From Zwartia vadi (GTDB taxonomy: Bacteria > Pseudomonadota > Gammaproteobacteria > Burkholderiales > Burkholderiaceae_B): a stretch of DNA of 64,000 nt. Shown piece after piece: positions 45,187 through 54,015 of this stretch. The position numbers and the translations under genes were made by a program. The notes under the pieces are model-generated. The model had not been told where the DNA came from, did no database searches, and saw nothing but the letters and a program-made list of their open reading frames with translations. The stretch is from NCBI RefSeq assembly GCF_030410375.1, contig NZ_JAUHHE010000007.1:62001-126000 (forward strand). Reading direction: 5' to 3'. How positions within the stretch are numbered: position 1 is the first letter of the stretch; each line of letters starts with the position of its first letter.

Positions 45187-46065
45187 TTAGAATTTAGTAG
45201 TTAGTAGCGCTTGAACTGCCGGATTGTTGAGTTTAGGACGATCAACCAAAGCATAATAGCTTTCATAGACATCCTCAACGCGCCCGAGATGAATAACTTG
45301 AAACTGGGTCGTAATATCTGCGGGATCGAAGCAGGGCGCTGGAAAAAAACCCTCACCATGCATGCCGAAGGTTTTCATCAGCGCGCCATCATCAAACTCA
45401 CCGACCACGTTGATCTGAATGCGGTGCTGAGACAGCCAGTCGTCTACTTGAGCCCGCAGAATACTGCCGTGAGTGGGTAACAACATCGGTTTGCCGTGTA
45501 AGCATTCAGGAAAAGACCCGGTCAGTTGTGAAACGAGTGTCTCACTGCCAAAAATAGAGACAGGACTTTTGCCCAGTAGGTGAGAGCGAATTTGCTGGGG
45601 GCCTCCTTGCGCATAGGGTCGATCAGACAGCACAAGGTCCAGGCGATGCAACATCAGTGAGGGGAGGAGTTCTTCAAAGCGCCCTTCGATGCATTCGATT
45701 TTGACCTGAAGTCCACCATGCAGTAGTGGCGCTAACAGGCGATAGGATGCTGTTTTGGGCAGGACGTCTGACACGCCAATCGTGAGTCGAAGCGTGCGCT
45801 CCAGCGACTCATCGGAGAGGTTGGTGAGCATTTGTTCACCCAGGCGAAAAATTTCATCGGCATAGCGTCGCGCGACGCGTCCCGCCTCCGTGAGGACCAG
45901 TCTGCGGCCCTCAAGTTGGAATAGCGTTCTGCCCAGATCGCTTTCAAGTTTCGATATTTGTCCGCTGACGGTTTGAACGCTAACGCCTAGTTTTTCTGCG
46001 GCACTTGCGAGGTTTCCCTCGGTAGCGACGGCCCAGAAATACCGCAGATGATGATAATTAAGCAT
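45187..46065 (-). CDS. LysR family regulator, NhaR-like
   Basis: The 292-aa protein has the NhaR pattern: MLNYHHLRYFWAVATEGNLASAAEKL, VSVQTVSGQISKLESDLGR. The effector region reads LDLVLSDRPYAQ and HGEGFFPAPC near the C-terminus. NhaR activates nhaA in response to Na+; homologues have other targets. Its start is 142 bases from the divergent Alx-type gene, and it leads into the Bug gene. Confidence 0.88.
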   Translation of the reverse strand: MLNYHHLRYFWAVATEGNLASAAEKLGVSVQTVSGQISKLESDLGRTLFQLEGRRLVLTEAGRVARRYADEIFRLGEQMLTNLSDESLERTLRLTIGVSDVLPKTASYRLLAPLLHGGLQVKIECIEGRFEELLPSLMLHRLDLVLSDRPYAQGGPQQIRSHLLGKSPVSIFGSETLVSQLTGSFPECLHGKPMLLPTHGSILRAQVDDWLSQHRIQINVVGEFDDGALMKTFGMHGEGFFPAPCFDPADITTQFQVIHLGRVEDVYESYYALVDRPKLNNPAVQALLTTKF

Positions 46066-46206
46066 AATTTAGTTCGAATAAATCTTATCAACTTTCAGTT
46101 TATATCCTATTTAAATAAGCGGCAATCGCCATTAGTCTCTCGCCTGTGCTCGATATGAAAGATGACGCAGTGTTTGCGTCTCGACAAAGGGTAACGGAGA
46201 GATTAG

Positions 46207-47169
46207 ATGGAAACGATTGGTAGTTGGTGGATGTGGGCAGGCTTCGCAATATTTGTGGTCGTGGCCTGCGCGGTGGACCTGTTGGTCCTTCAGAAAAAAG
46301 GGGACGACAAAGTATCCATTGGCCAGGCCTTGCGCTGGTCGGCGCTTTGGGTCGTCTTGGCGCTGATTTTCAATGCCTTGCTCTGGTGGTACATCGACGG
46401 GCAGTCAGGTCGGGAACTCGCAAATCAGAAAGCCTCTGAATTTTTGACCGGTTATTTGATTGAGAAATCTTTGGCGGTCGATAATATTTTCGTTTTCCTG
46501 ATGTTGTTCACGTTTTTCGCTGTACCGCCTCATTTGCAAAAGCGGGTACTGATTTTGGGTGTGATCGGCGCAATCGTGTTGCGAGCGGTCATGATTTTGA
46601 TTGGCGCCTGGCTGATCAAAGAGTTTCACTGGATTTTGTATGTCTTCGGCATCTTCCTGCTGGTCACGGGAGTCAAGATGATTGTCTTCGCAGAAGCAGA
46701 AGCCGATCTTGAAAAGAATCCCATCCTTAAATGGATGCGTGGGCACATGAATATTTTGCCCAACTTTGAAGGCGAACAGTTCTGGGTCTACAAGAATGGC
46801 GTGCGGTTTTTTACACCGCTCTTTGTCGTGGTCATCATGATCGGTATTACCGACGTCATATTTGCTGTCGATAGTATTCCCGCTATTTTTGCGATCACAG
46901 AGGATCCGTTCATTGTCATGACATCGAATATCTTCGCGATCTTGGGATTACGGGCGATGTATTTCCTGCTTGCGGATCTTAAAGATCGGTTCCACTTGCT
47001 ATCGTACGGACTCGGTTTCATTCTGGTTTTTGTCGGCACCAAGATGTTGATTGTGGATTGGTACAAGATTCCAGTATCGATCTCTCTGATGGTGGTGGGT
47101 GCCATCTTGCTAATGTCGATCATCGCAAGCTTGTTGATCCCGAACAAGTCAGCCACGCAAACCAAGTAA
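46207..47169 (+). CDS. TerC family membrane protein, Alx-type
   Basis: The 320-aa protein has about nine helices. TerC motifs are LTGYLIEKSLAVDNIFVFLM and IGITDVIFAVDSIPAIFAITED with VMTSNIFAILGLRAMYFLLA. This long form matches E. coli Alx, a manganese exporter induced at high pH. Unlike the other TerC gene at 33949, no yybP-ykoY blocks are visible in its 141-base upstream region. GGAGA precedes the ATG. Confidence 0.93.
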   Translation: METIGSWWMWAGFAIFVVVACAVDLLVLQKKGDDKVSIGQALRWSALWVVLALIFNALLWWYIDGQSGRELANQKASEFLTGYLIEKSLAVDNIFVFLMLFTFFAVPPHLQKRVLILGVIGAIVLRAVMILIGAWLIKEFHWILYVFGIFLLVTGVKMIVFAEAEADLEKNPILKWMRGHMNILPNFEGEQFWVYKNGVRFFTPLFVVVIMIGITDVIFAVDSIPAIFAITEDPFIVMTSNIFAILGLRAMYFLLADLKDRFHLLSYGLGFILVFVGTKMLIVDWYKIPVSISLMVVGAILLMSIIASLLIPNKSATQTK

Positions 47170-47193
47170 AACTGTCAGCAGGTTGCGCAGCAG

Positions 47194-47226
47194 ATGAGGC
47201 ATGGGCTTTTAACCGCCATGCCTCAT
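47194..47226 (+). terminator. terminator after the Alx-type gene
   Basis: ATGAGGCATGG (47194-47204) and CCATGCCTCAT (47216-47226) form a perfect 11-pair stem with an 11-base loop, followed by TTCATTT. The stem runs over the stop codon of the convergent kinase gene, so both transcripts share it. Confidence 0.7.
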
Positions 47227-48599
47227 TTCATTTCCCCGGGGAGTTCAATCAGAAAGTGAGTGCCACCAGTTGGTACGTCCTGATAAGTGATCGAGCCTCC
47301 GTTTCTGGAGACGATTTGTTTACACAGCCACAAACCCAAACCCATACCGTTGCGCTTGTTGCTCGCCGTCAGTTCAAAGATTTGCGCTTGTCTCTCCTTG
47401 GGAATGCCAGGCCCGTTATCGGAAATCGCCAAGTTCACCTTTCCTGATTGCATACTTGTTTGAATAGATATTTCTTTTTTTTCTCGCTCAACACTTGATA
47501 GCGCCTGAATAGCATTGTTGAGAATGTTTAAAATGACCTGCTGAATTTCTGGCGCGTTGACGCGTGCGACAGTTTGTGAGGCAAGATTTAATTTGACACT
47601 GATGTTTCGTCTTGAGAGTTCGGGGGTCGTGATCTGTAGGACCGATTGAACGATATCGCCAAGATCGATTGCATCAGTGTTCGGATTTTCTTCGTTAAAG
47701 ATTGAACGTAATGACTGGATGATGCTGCCTGCGCGCAAGTTATCTTTGACAATTCTTTCGGCGAGATCTTTGAGGACAGCTTGATCGACTCTGCCGTTGG
47801 CAAGCTGGAGCTTCATAAACTCACTGTTGATTTGAACCGCACCTAAAGGTTGATTCAGTTCGTGGGCAATTGACGCTGAGAGCGCTCCCGTGGCGGCGGT
47901 TTTGTTTGCCCAGACTAGTCTGTCGATCAGTAGTTTTTCTTTTTCATTTTCCGTGATTTTAAGTAAGAAGATCGGGAAAATCATGTATCGGAAGATCGCA
48001 AGCAAAAACATTGCGATGAAGATAATCGTATTGATCACATTGGTGTCAAAAGCGACCGTGGCGATGTCCAACAGAACGAGTACGATCCGCGCTATCCAGA
48101 GGACGGTTGTCGCAAAAAAAAGAATCCCGTAGACCTTGATTAGATCGATATTCTTCTTCTTATATACCTGCAGGGATAGAAAACCGCTTTGAGCTGTGAG
48201 GTAAGCAACCGCCAGGCAGACAAAAATTGTTTGATAGCCGGGCGTCGACAGTATGCCTATACCGTACAGTGCCACGGCATAGAGACCAAAGGCGCTTAGG
48301 TTGTTCAGCAAAGACGGCCTAAGCGTGGGCTCTTTACCCAGCAGATTGATGAGCGAATAATTAAAGTAGCGATAGGCCAGAAAGGCGAGTGCGTTCGCGC
48401 CAACGTAGGAGATCAGTATCGGGATTTCATTTCTAAAAACGGTCACAAAGGAGGCGAAACCAAGCAGGAAGGCGCCAACGGCACAGTTTTCGATTGTTTT
48501 ATTTTCCTGTTTGGAAAAGTAGAACAACAGCGTGACGGAGTAAGCGATCGAGAGTATTCCGTAGAATATGAATATCGCCGCGATGAGACTGAATGTCAT
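47223..48599 (-). CDS. membrane sensor histidine kinase, orphan
   Basis: The 458-aa kinase has a large N-terminal sensor with about seven helices (residues 1-215), unlike any named sensor I know. No PAS or HAMP domain is seen. The catalytic part has H-box ALSASIAHELNQPLGAVQ, N-box QQVILNILNNAIQAL, G1 LAISDNGPGIPKE and G2 GMGLGLWLCKQIVSRNGG. This is the HPK4/NtrB-like type often paired with FixJ-type regulators. There is no adjacent response regulator. The sensor part is noticeably AT-richer than its neighbours (for example about 35% GC at 47941-48000). Confidence 0.9.
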   Translation of the reverse strand: MTFSLIAAIFIFYGILSIAYSVTLLFYFSKQENKTIENCAVGAFLLGFASFVTVFRNEIPILISYVGANALAFLAYRYFNYSLINLLGKEPTLRPSLLNNLSAFGLYAVALYGIGILSTPGYQTIFVCLAVAYLTAQSGFLSLQVYKKKNIDLIKVYGILFFATTVLWIARIVLVLLDIATVAFDTNVINTIIFIAMFLLAIFRYMIFPIFLLKITENEKEKLLIDRLVWANKTAATGALSASIAHELNQPLGAVQINSEFMKLQLANGRVDQAVLKDLAERIVKDNLRAGSIIQSLRSIFNEENPNTDAIDLGDIVQSVLQITTPELSRRNISVKLNLASQTVARVNAPEIQQVILNILNNAIQALSSVEREKKEISIQTSMQSGKVNLAISDNGPGIPKERQAQIFELTASNKRNGMGLGLWLCKQIVSRNGGSITYQDVPTGGTHFLIELPGEMK

Positions 48600-48716
48600 A
48601 TCTTAGGGGGGGTTAATAAATCCTGAGTGTGCAGTTTACAGCGTTGACCATGAATCCGTACCGAGTTTTAGTGTTTAATCGCGCAGTGATCTTTACGCTC
48701 AATACAGGTAGCCCTG

Positions 48717-49007
48717 ATGCAAAATGACCCGGATGATTTTCAGATCGACATCTCTGAAGGGGTCGTTTTGATCAAAAATCAAAATACAACGATCGGATAT
48801 ACCCGCTTCAACGAGATGGGAGAGGTGGAATACATCTACGTCAATCCTCTTTACCGTCGCAAGGGGTTTGGTCGTCTGCTGATCAACGAAATCAAGAAGC
48901 TTAAAGGCCCGATCGAACGGGTACACAAGCCAATATCGCCCTTGGGCGCCCGGTTTTTTAAAGGGATCGGCCTCGAGGAGGCGTTGGATTCAAAAAAAGA
49001 CGGGTAG
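48717..49007 (+). CDS. small GNAT-family N-acetyltransferase
   Basis: The 96-aa protein is little more than the acetyl-CoA-binding core: VEYIYVNPLYRRKGFGRLLINEIKKL contains the R/Q-x-x-G-x-G/A loop. It is short for GNAT proteins and resembles the small YjdJ/GNAT-like type. Substrate unknown. It lies 77 bases upstream of pyrB. Confidence 0.8.
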   Translation: MQNDPDDFQIDISEGVVLIKNQNTTIGYTRFNEMGEVEYIYVNPLYRRKGFGRLLINEIKKLKGPIERVHKPISPLGARFFKGIGLEEALDSKKDG

Positions 49008-49041
49008 ATTAATAATTTCCCGCCGATCTACGCAAAGTGCA

Positions 49042-49047
49042 TATAAT
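49042..49047 (+). promoter_or_regulatory. -10 element for the aspartate carbamoyltransferase gene
   Basis: A perfect TATAAT sits 38 bases before the ATG at 49085, in the short gap after the GNAT gene. No good -35 box is visible. AGGTGA gives a ribosome site close to the start. Confidence 0.4.
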
Positions 49048-49084
49048 CCCGTCAATCATGCCAACTTTTGTGTATAGGTGACAT

Positions 49085-50347
49085 ATGGCAATCGCGACAC
49101 AGGCACTACTTCGGGACGCAATGCGTCGTTTAAATATGACTCGCGATGCATTTGCCGAGCGGATCGGTTGCAGGCGTCGCACACTCGACAGCTGGTTGCT
49201 GCCAGATGAGTCGAGTGAATACCGGGCGATGCCTGAGGTGGCGCGTCGGTATGTCACTGAAATTCTCGCTAATCTGCCTGATAGTCCGCAAAGTGCAGAT
49301 GCCGGGTCAGGCTTGTCCGCCAATCATTTGCTGTCGGTTGATCAGTTGTCGCGAGAATCGGTTGAGGAGCTCTTCTGGCTGGCGGATGTGATGCAGCCGA
49401 TAGCCCGTCGTCAAAAGGTCACCCGTGTGCTTGAAGGGGCTGTGCTGGCCAACCTGTTTTTCGAGGCCAGTACCCGCACGCGCATCAGTTTTGGAGCGGC
49501 TTTCTGTCGCCTGGGAGGTTCTGTCTGCGACACGACGGGCTTCACGTTTTCATCGATGGCGAAAGGCGAATCGATTTACGACACCAGTCGCGTGGTGAGC
49601 GGCTATGTCGACGCAATGGTGATCCGTCATCCGGAAAAAGGTGCGGTTGCCGAGTTCGCGCGTGCGACAAATATTCCGGTCGTCAACGGCGGCGATGGCC
49701 CGGGCGAGCATCCCAGCCAGGCGTTGCTCGATCTCTATACTATTCAGCGCGAGTTCTCCCGGCTTGGCAAGCTGATTGATGGTGCGCATATCGCCATGGT
49801 TGGCGATTTGAAATATGGTCGTACGGTGCACTCTCTGATCAAGCTGCTTTCGCTTTATCGTGGCTTGACCTTTACCTTGATCGCGCCTCAGTCGCTGGAG
49901 ATGCCTGCTGAAATTGTGGATGTGGTCAGTCGTCATGGGCACCAGATCAAATTCAGCGACTCTCCCGCAAATGGTTTAGCCGAGGCAGATATTTTGTACG
50001 CAACGCGTATTCAAAAAGAGCGCTTCGGTGAAGAGGCGATTGACGGCTATGGCGCAGAGTTTGAAATCAACCAGAAGCTTGTGAATCAAGCTTGCAAGAA
50101 AGACGTTGTCATCATGCATCCCCTGCCTCGCGATGGTCGTCCAGGCTCTTATGATTTAAGCGTCGATTTGAATGCCGATCCTCGTTTGGCAATTTTCAGA
50201 CAAACGGATAACGGCATTCCGATTCGTATGGCGATTTTTGCAAAATTGCTTGGCGTGGATCGACTGGTGCAGCGTTCAATGAAAGATGTGACTTGGGTCA
50301 CACCAGCGCATATCGGACCCGATGACGCGTTGCCGGACTTTGAATAA
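49085..50347 (+). CDS. pyrB: aspartate carbamoyltransferase with N-terminal HTH-like extension
   Basis: This 420-aa protein is about 110 residues longer than E. coli PyrB (311). From residue 79 it is a normal ATCase that makes carbamoyl-aspartate for pyrimidines. It has HLLSVDQLSRESVEELF, the carbamoyl-phosphate loop LFFEASTRTRISFGAAFCRLGG, NGGDGPGEHPSQALLDLYTI, MVGDLKYGRTVHSL, MHPLPRDGR and GIPIRMAIFAKLLG. Residues 1-65 resemble a lambda-repressor-type helix-turn-helix (LRDAMRRLNMTRDAFAERIG, then CRRRTLDSWLLP). No pyrI or pyrC adjoins. A regulatory or DNA-binding role of the extension is a guess. Confidence 0.9.
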   Translation: MAIATQALLRDAMRRLNMTRDAFAERIGCRRRTLDSWLLPDESSEYRAMPEVARRYVTEILANLPDSPQSADAGSGLSANHLLSVDQLSRESVEELFWLADVMQPIARRQKVTRVLEGAVLANLFFEASTRTRISFGAAFCRLGGSVCDTTGFTFSSMAKGESIYDTSRVVSGYVDAMVIRHPEKGAVAEFARATNIPVVNGGDGPGEHPSQALLDLYTIQREFSRLGKLIDGAHIAMVGDLKYGRTVHSLIKLLSLYRGLTFTLIAPQSLEMPAEIVDVVSRHGHQIKFSDSPANGLAEADILYATRIQKERFGEEAIDGYGAEFEINQKLVNQACKKDVVIMHPLPRDGRPGSYDLSVDLNADPRLAIFRQTDNGIPIRMAIFAKLLGVDRLVQRSMKDVTWVTPAHIGPDDALPDFE

Positions 50348-50367
50348 CTCGTAATGTGGAGGCTGCG

Positions 50368-50400
50368 GCTGCGCATGCGTCTGAGCATCGTGTGCGCAGC
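50368..50400. terminator. possible bidirectional terminator between pyrB and the PhzF-family gene
   Basis: GCTGCGC (50368-50374) pairs with GCGCAGC (50394-50400) around a loop that itself holds ATGC/GCAT. TTGTTTAAAG follows. It lies in the 57-base gap between two convergent genes. Confidence 0.45.
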
Positions 50401-50404
50401 TTGT

Positions 50405-51247
50405 TTAAAGATACACACTGCCCTCAATTAAAATGTGTACTTGCCCGCCAATCCAGGCAACATCCTTTCCGACAGGGGTGACGGTCACTCGTCCCGAGCG
50501 ACCGATGACGGTCCCCTGGGCAGCGACATAAGGCTTGAGCAAGCGTCCTGAGGTAAGCAACCATTGCGCGATGGCTGCATTGAGTGAGCCCGTAATGGGA
50601 TCTTCACTCATGCCGCTCGAGGGCGCTAACATTCTCACTTCATAGTCACATTCTTTGCCGGCTGAGTGCGGCGCGATCAGACCGATGGCTTTGAAGTCGG
50701 GCCATCTCACTCGAGACGAATCAAGTGCGAGCACCTGTTCGGCGTGTTTGAGCTCGAAGAGTTGCCAGACGGGTCCATTACACAGCTCCGCAGTATTCAC
50801 GACCGCATCAACTGGAATACTCAGCGCACGCATGATCTCAGCCTGCTTGGCGGGATCCATTTTTTGAATAGTAGTCGGGGGCGCTGAAAAAGAAAGTGTG
50901 GATCCCTGCGATACATCCACTTCAACAATACCAATGCCACATTCCTGGCGAACGAGACCGGACGTTTTAGGTTTGCCTCCGCAGTGCAACCAGGAGGCAC
51001 AGCTTCCAAGTGTAGGATGGCCCGCAAATAACATCTCGCGGCTTGGCGTAAAAATGCGCACGCGGTAGTCAGCGCTCGGATCAACCGGTGGCAAAAGAAA
51101 TGTCGTCTCCGCCAGGTTGGTCCATGCGGCAAAGCGCTGCATGTGTTCGTCGCTCAGCCCCTCTGCATCAACAACGACGGCCAAACCATTGCCTTGAAAA
51201 GGAATGGGGCTAAAGACATCACATTGAATAAAGCGGCGAGTTTTCAT
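50405..51247 (-). CDS. PhzF family isomerase
   Basis: The 280-aa protein has the two-lobed PhzF/DapF fold. N-terminal QCDVFSPIPFQGNGLAVVVDA and the catalytic Glu in AWTNLAETTFLLPP are typical, as are RIFTPSREMLFAGHPTLGSC and EDPITGSLNAAIAQWL. Phenazine genes are absent, so this is one of the many PhzF relatives of unknown substrate. It is 16 bases downstream of the TMEM175-type gene on the same strand. Confidence 0.93.
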   Translation of the reverse strand: MKTRRFIQCDVFSPIPFQGNGLAVVVDAEGLSDEHMQRFAAWTNLAETTFLLPPVDPSADYRVRIFTPSREMLFAGHPTLGSCASWLHCGGKPKTSGLVRQECGIGIVEVDVSQGSTLSFSAPPTTIQKMDPAKQAEIMRALSIPVDAVVNTAELCNGPVWQLFELKHAEQVLALDSSRVRWPDFKAIGLIAPHSAGKECDYEVRMLAPSSGMSEDPITGSLNAAIAQWLLTSGRLLKPYVAAQGTVIGRSGRVTVTPVGKDVAWIGGQVHILIEGSVYL

Positions 51248-51263
51248 ATGAAAGGTTGAGAAC

Positions 51264-51869
51264 TTAATGATGGATTGTGTGACGCAAGTAACGAGGTAAA
51301 AAAATCAAAGGCATCATCGCCAGCATGTTCCAGCCAGGATACACAAATGCAAGCGCCAAGGCCGCGAGGGAGCAAACTAGTCTGGCCCAAACACTGGTGT
51401 GTAATGTTCGTTCCAGTGTGTGTGGAATTTCACTATCGTGAAGATCTTTGTTCGCCAGGACATGTCGAGTCCGCAGTAGTGAGAGTGCTGCGATACCCAC
51501 AAGATTTAAGCTGTAGATCACTGCGGAAGCGATGTGATCACCGTGCTCGCCGATGAGAGAGGTGGAGAAGGGTAACAAACTGATGAGCGCGAGTTCACCA
51601 AAAGCGAAATGCACCATGGGCCGATCAACATTTTTTGTGAGTCGGTATAACTTGACTTGTGCCAGCCAGTAAATCGTCACAACCCAAAAGCTCAATAGCC
51701 ACGTCAAAAGATTGGGCAGCAGACCGTACAGCGCAGCCATGAAAGCGGCGTCATTGCCGTCAAAGGATTGAGCTGGAAGTTTCAAATCAAGCACGAGTAG
51801 GGTCAATGCCACAGCATAGATACCATCTGACAAGCCTTCCAAACGCTGCTTGCTGATTTCAGTGGTCAT
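51264..51869 (-). CDS. TMEM175-type potassium channel family protein (DUF1211)
   Basis: The 201-aa protein has six predicted helices. The pore helix carries RLEGLSDGIYAVALTLLVLDL, a variant of the (R)xxxFSDxxxA motif in which Phe is Leu. Bacterial TMEM175 proteins are tetrameric K+ channels. It is divergent from the ABC operon at 51960. Confidence 0.88.
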   Translation of the reverse strand: MTTEISKQRLEGLSDGIYAVALTLLVLDLKLPAQSFDGNDAAFMAALYGLLPNLLTWLLSFWVVTIYWLAQVKLYRLTKNVDRPMVHFAFGELALISLLPFSTSLIGEHGDHIASAVIYSLNLVGIAALSLLRTRHVLANKDLHDSEIPHTLERTLHTSVWARLVCSLAALALAFVYPGWNMLAMMPLIFLPRYLRHTIHH

Positions 51870-51921
51870 CGTGTGTGTCCATATGTAAATAAGAAAACAA
51901 TCGTTTGATCCTTTGGGCGCA

Positions 51922-51950
51922 TTGAATACGATCTTGTTACATCTTAATAC
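51922..51950 (+). promoter_or_regulatory. tentative promoter of the ABC-flavoprotein operon
   Basis: TTGAAT (51922-51927) and TAATAC (51945-51950) are 17 bases apart. Four and three positions match the consensus hexamers. The ATG at 51960 follows only 9 bases after the -10 box, so this promoter would make a leaderless or nearly leaderless mRNA. No ribosome site is seen before 51960. Confidence 0.35.
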
Positions 51951-51959
51951 TGTTTGCTT

Positions 51960-52823
51960 ATGAATAGCTTATATACAAATTACTCAAAGTTAGTCCTGAG
52001 TGCAAAGAGCATCGGTCTGGCATATGGCACGTCGCGTCCTTTGATCGCAGACTTTTCACTTGATGTCGGGGCGGGTGAGATTGTCACAGTGCTTGGACCG
52101 AGTGGTATCGGTAAGTCCAGTCTGTTGAGAATTTTTGCCGGCTTGCAGTCATCGAATGGCGGACAAATTTTCGCTGGCGATGAAGAGGTGACTGGCGCGC
52201 ATCCTCGAGTCGCCATGGCGTTCCAAGATCCAAGTTTGTTGCCTTGGCTCACTCTTGAGCAAAATGTCGCCTTTGGCCTGGACTTTAAACACCAGCCCAA
52301 AATCAGTGCTGAAGTTCGACAGGCGCGTGTGGATCTGGCGATTCGCGAGGTGGGGCTTGAGCATGCGCGTCAGCGTTATCCTCGAGAGCTCTCAGGTGGC
52401 ATGGCACAGCGTACCGCGCTGGCCCGATGCCTTGCACGCCAACCCTCGGTTTTGTTGCTCGATGAACCCTTTGGCGCGCTCGATGAGGTCACGCGCGAGT
52501 CGATGCAGGCGTTGCTCTTGCGTGTCCGAGAGGATTTGGGAACGGCAGCTGTGTTGATTACACACGATATCGATGAAGCGTTACGCGTATCGGATCGAGT
52601 AGTTTTGCTGGGGGGTACACCAGCCCATGTGTTCGGTCAGTGGACCTTGGGATGTGCGCAAGAAAGAGATTTGCTCGATCCGTCTGTCCAAGCACTCCGC
52701 CTGGAGATCCTGCAGGCCTTGAGACGATCCATACAGGGTCAGCCTGCCTCACTTCCATCCGCATTTGAATTCAAACTCGCGCGGCCGGATTATGCGCATC
52801 AGGAGTACTCAAATGTGCACTGA
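51960..52823 (+). CDS. ABC transporter ATP-binding protein (nitrate/sulfonate/taurine type)
   Basis: The 287-aa ATPase powers import by the binding protein and permease encoded downstream. Walker A is LGPSGIGKSSLLRIFAG, the Q-loop is MAFQDPSLLPWLT, the signature is LSGGMAQRTALARCLARQPS, Walker B is LLLDEPFGALDE, and the H-loop is LITHDIDEAL. These match SsuB/TauB/NrtD-type proteins. It is the first gene of six closely spaced genes (51960-57702); its last 11 bases overlap the next gene. Confidence 0.93.
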   Translation: MNSLYTNYSKLVLSAKSIGLAYGTSRPLIADFSLDVGAGEIVTVLGPSGIGKSSLLRIFAGLQSSNGGQIFAGDEEVTGAHPRVAMAFQDPSLLPWLTLEQNVAFGLDFKHQPKISAEVRQARVDLAIREVGLEHARQRYPRELSGGMAQRTALARCLARQPSVLLLDEPFGALDEVTRESMQALLLRVREDLGTAAVLITHDIDEALRVSDRVVLLGGTPAHVFGQWTLGCAQERDLLDPSVQALRLEILQALRRSIQGQPASLPSAFEFKLARPDYAHQEYSNVH

Positions 52824-54012
52824 ATACACTTCGCGTCGCGACTGGTTGAAGCTCGCTAGTCTGTTGACTGTTGCCGGGGCCGCGCCGTTATTGTCTGCCG
52901 CACGTGCAGCGGCGCAAAACAATCCGGATCAACCCGTCAAGATCGGCTATTTGCCGATTACTGATGCAGCGCCTTTATTGATCGCACATCACAACGGATA
53001 CTTTCAAGATGCAGGTGTGAAGGTTGAAAAACCAACTTTATTTAGAAGTTGGGCGCAGCTGGCCGAGTCTTTCATTGCAGGACAAACAAACGTTGTGCAC
53101 CTCTTGTCACCCATGACAGTGTGGGCGCGTTTTGGCAGTAACGTGCCTGCAAAGGTCGTCGCTTGGAATCACATCAATGGTTCAGCGTTGACGGTATCAC
53201 CCAAGGTTAACCAATTAAAAGACTTAGGCGGTACCACGGTTGCGATTCCCTTCTGGTATTCGATTCATAACGTTGTGTTGCAAGACATGCTGCGTAACGA
53301 AGGACTCAAGCCCGTTGCGCGCCGTGTCGGTAAGGTGGAAGCAGATGAAGTGAGTCTGGTGGTGATGCCACCTTCAGATATGTTGCCTGCACTCGCTGCA
53401 GGCAGTATCTCGGGTTATATCGTGGCTGAGCCATTCAACGCCGCTGCTGAATTGATGGGTGTGGGTAAAGTCTTGCGATTTACGGGAGATGTCTGGCGCA
53501 ATCATGCGTGTTGCACAGTGTTTATGCATGAGCGTGACTTGAATGGACGTCCGCAATGGTCTCAAGGCGTGGTGGATGCCATTGTTCGCGCACAGTTGTG
53601 GATTTTGGAAAATAGAGGGGAGGCGGCCAAGATTCTGTCACGTGAAAGTGGCAAGCAATACACGCCGCATGGTTTGAGCGCGTTATCCAAAGTGCTCGCT
53701 CCCTCTGCGACGGATGCAGAAGCCTATTTAGCGAGCCGTGCAATTCGCCATGCAGATTGGAAAGAGGAAAGAATCGGTTTCCAACCCTATCCCTTTCCGA
53801 GCTACACCGAGGAACTCGTGACGCGGCTTAAGAATACAACTGTAGAGGCCGATCGGGGATTTTTAAATCAATTGGATCCGGTATTTGCCGCGCAAGACCT
53901 GGTAGATGATCGTTTTGTTAAGAAAGCGATCGAAGCTGTCGGCGGTTTGCAGAAATTTGGTGTGGACGCTTCTTACTCACGTAAAGAGACGATCGATCTC
54001 TCGAAGGCTTGA
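52813..54012 (+). CDS. ABC transporter substrate-binding protein, NrtA/CmpA/SsuA-like, Tat signal
   Basis: The 399-aa periplasmic protein starts at 52813 with AGGAG 7 bases before it. A twin-arginine signal is present (SRRDWLKLASLLTVAGAAPLL, cut near AARAAA). The mature domain has VKIGYLPITDAAPLLIAHHNGYF, SWAQLAESFIAGQTNVVHLLSPM, GSISGYIVAEPFNAAAELMG and AIRHADWKEERIGFQPYPFP. This is the NMT1/NrtA-like fold for nitrate, bicarbonate, sulfonates or related anions. The ligand cannot be read. A folded protein exported by Tat may carry a ligand or cofactor. Confidence 0.9.
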   Translation: MCTEYTSRRDWLKLASLLTVAGAAPLLSAARAAAQNNPDQPVKIGYLPITDAAPLLIAHHNGYFQDAGVKVEKPTLFRSWAQLAESFIAGQTNVVHLLSPMTVWARFGSNVPAKVVAWNHINGSALTVSPKVNQLKDLGGTTVAIPFWYSIHNVVLQDMLRNEGLKPVARRVGKVEADEVSLVVMPPSDMLPALAAGSISGYIVAEPFNAAAELMGVGKVLRFTGDVWRNHACCTVFMHERDLNGRPQWSQGVVDAIVRAQLWILENRGEAAKILSRESGKQYTPHGLSALSKVLAPSATDAEAYLASRAIRHADWKEERIGFQPYPFPSYTEELVTRLKNTTVEADRGFLNQLDPVFAAQDLVDDRFVKKAIEAVGGLQKFGVDASYSRKETIDLSKA

Positions 54013-54015
54013 GCA

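Noticed and set aside
46066-46206. A second Mn2+ riboswitch before the Alx-type gene.
   Set aside because: The GGGGAGTAG and CAAGACC blocks are absent from this 141-base region.
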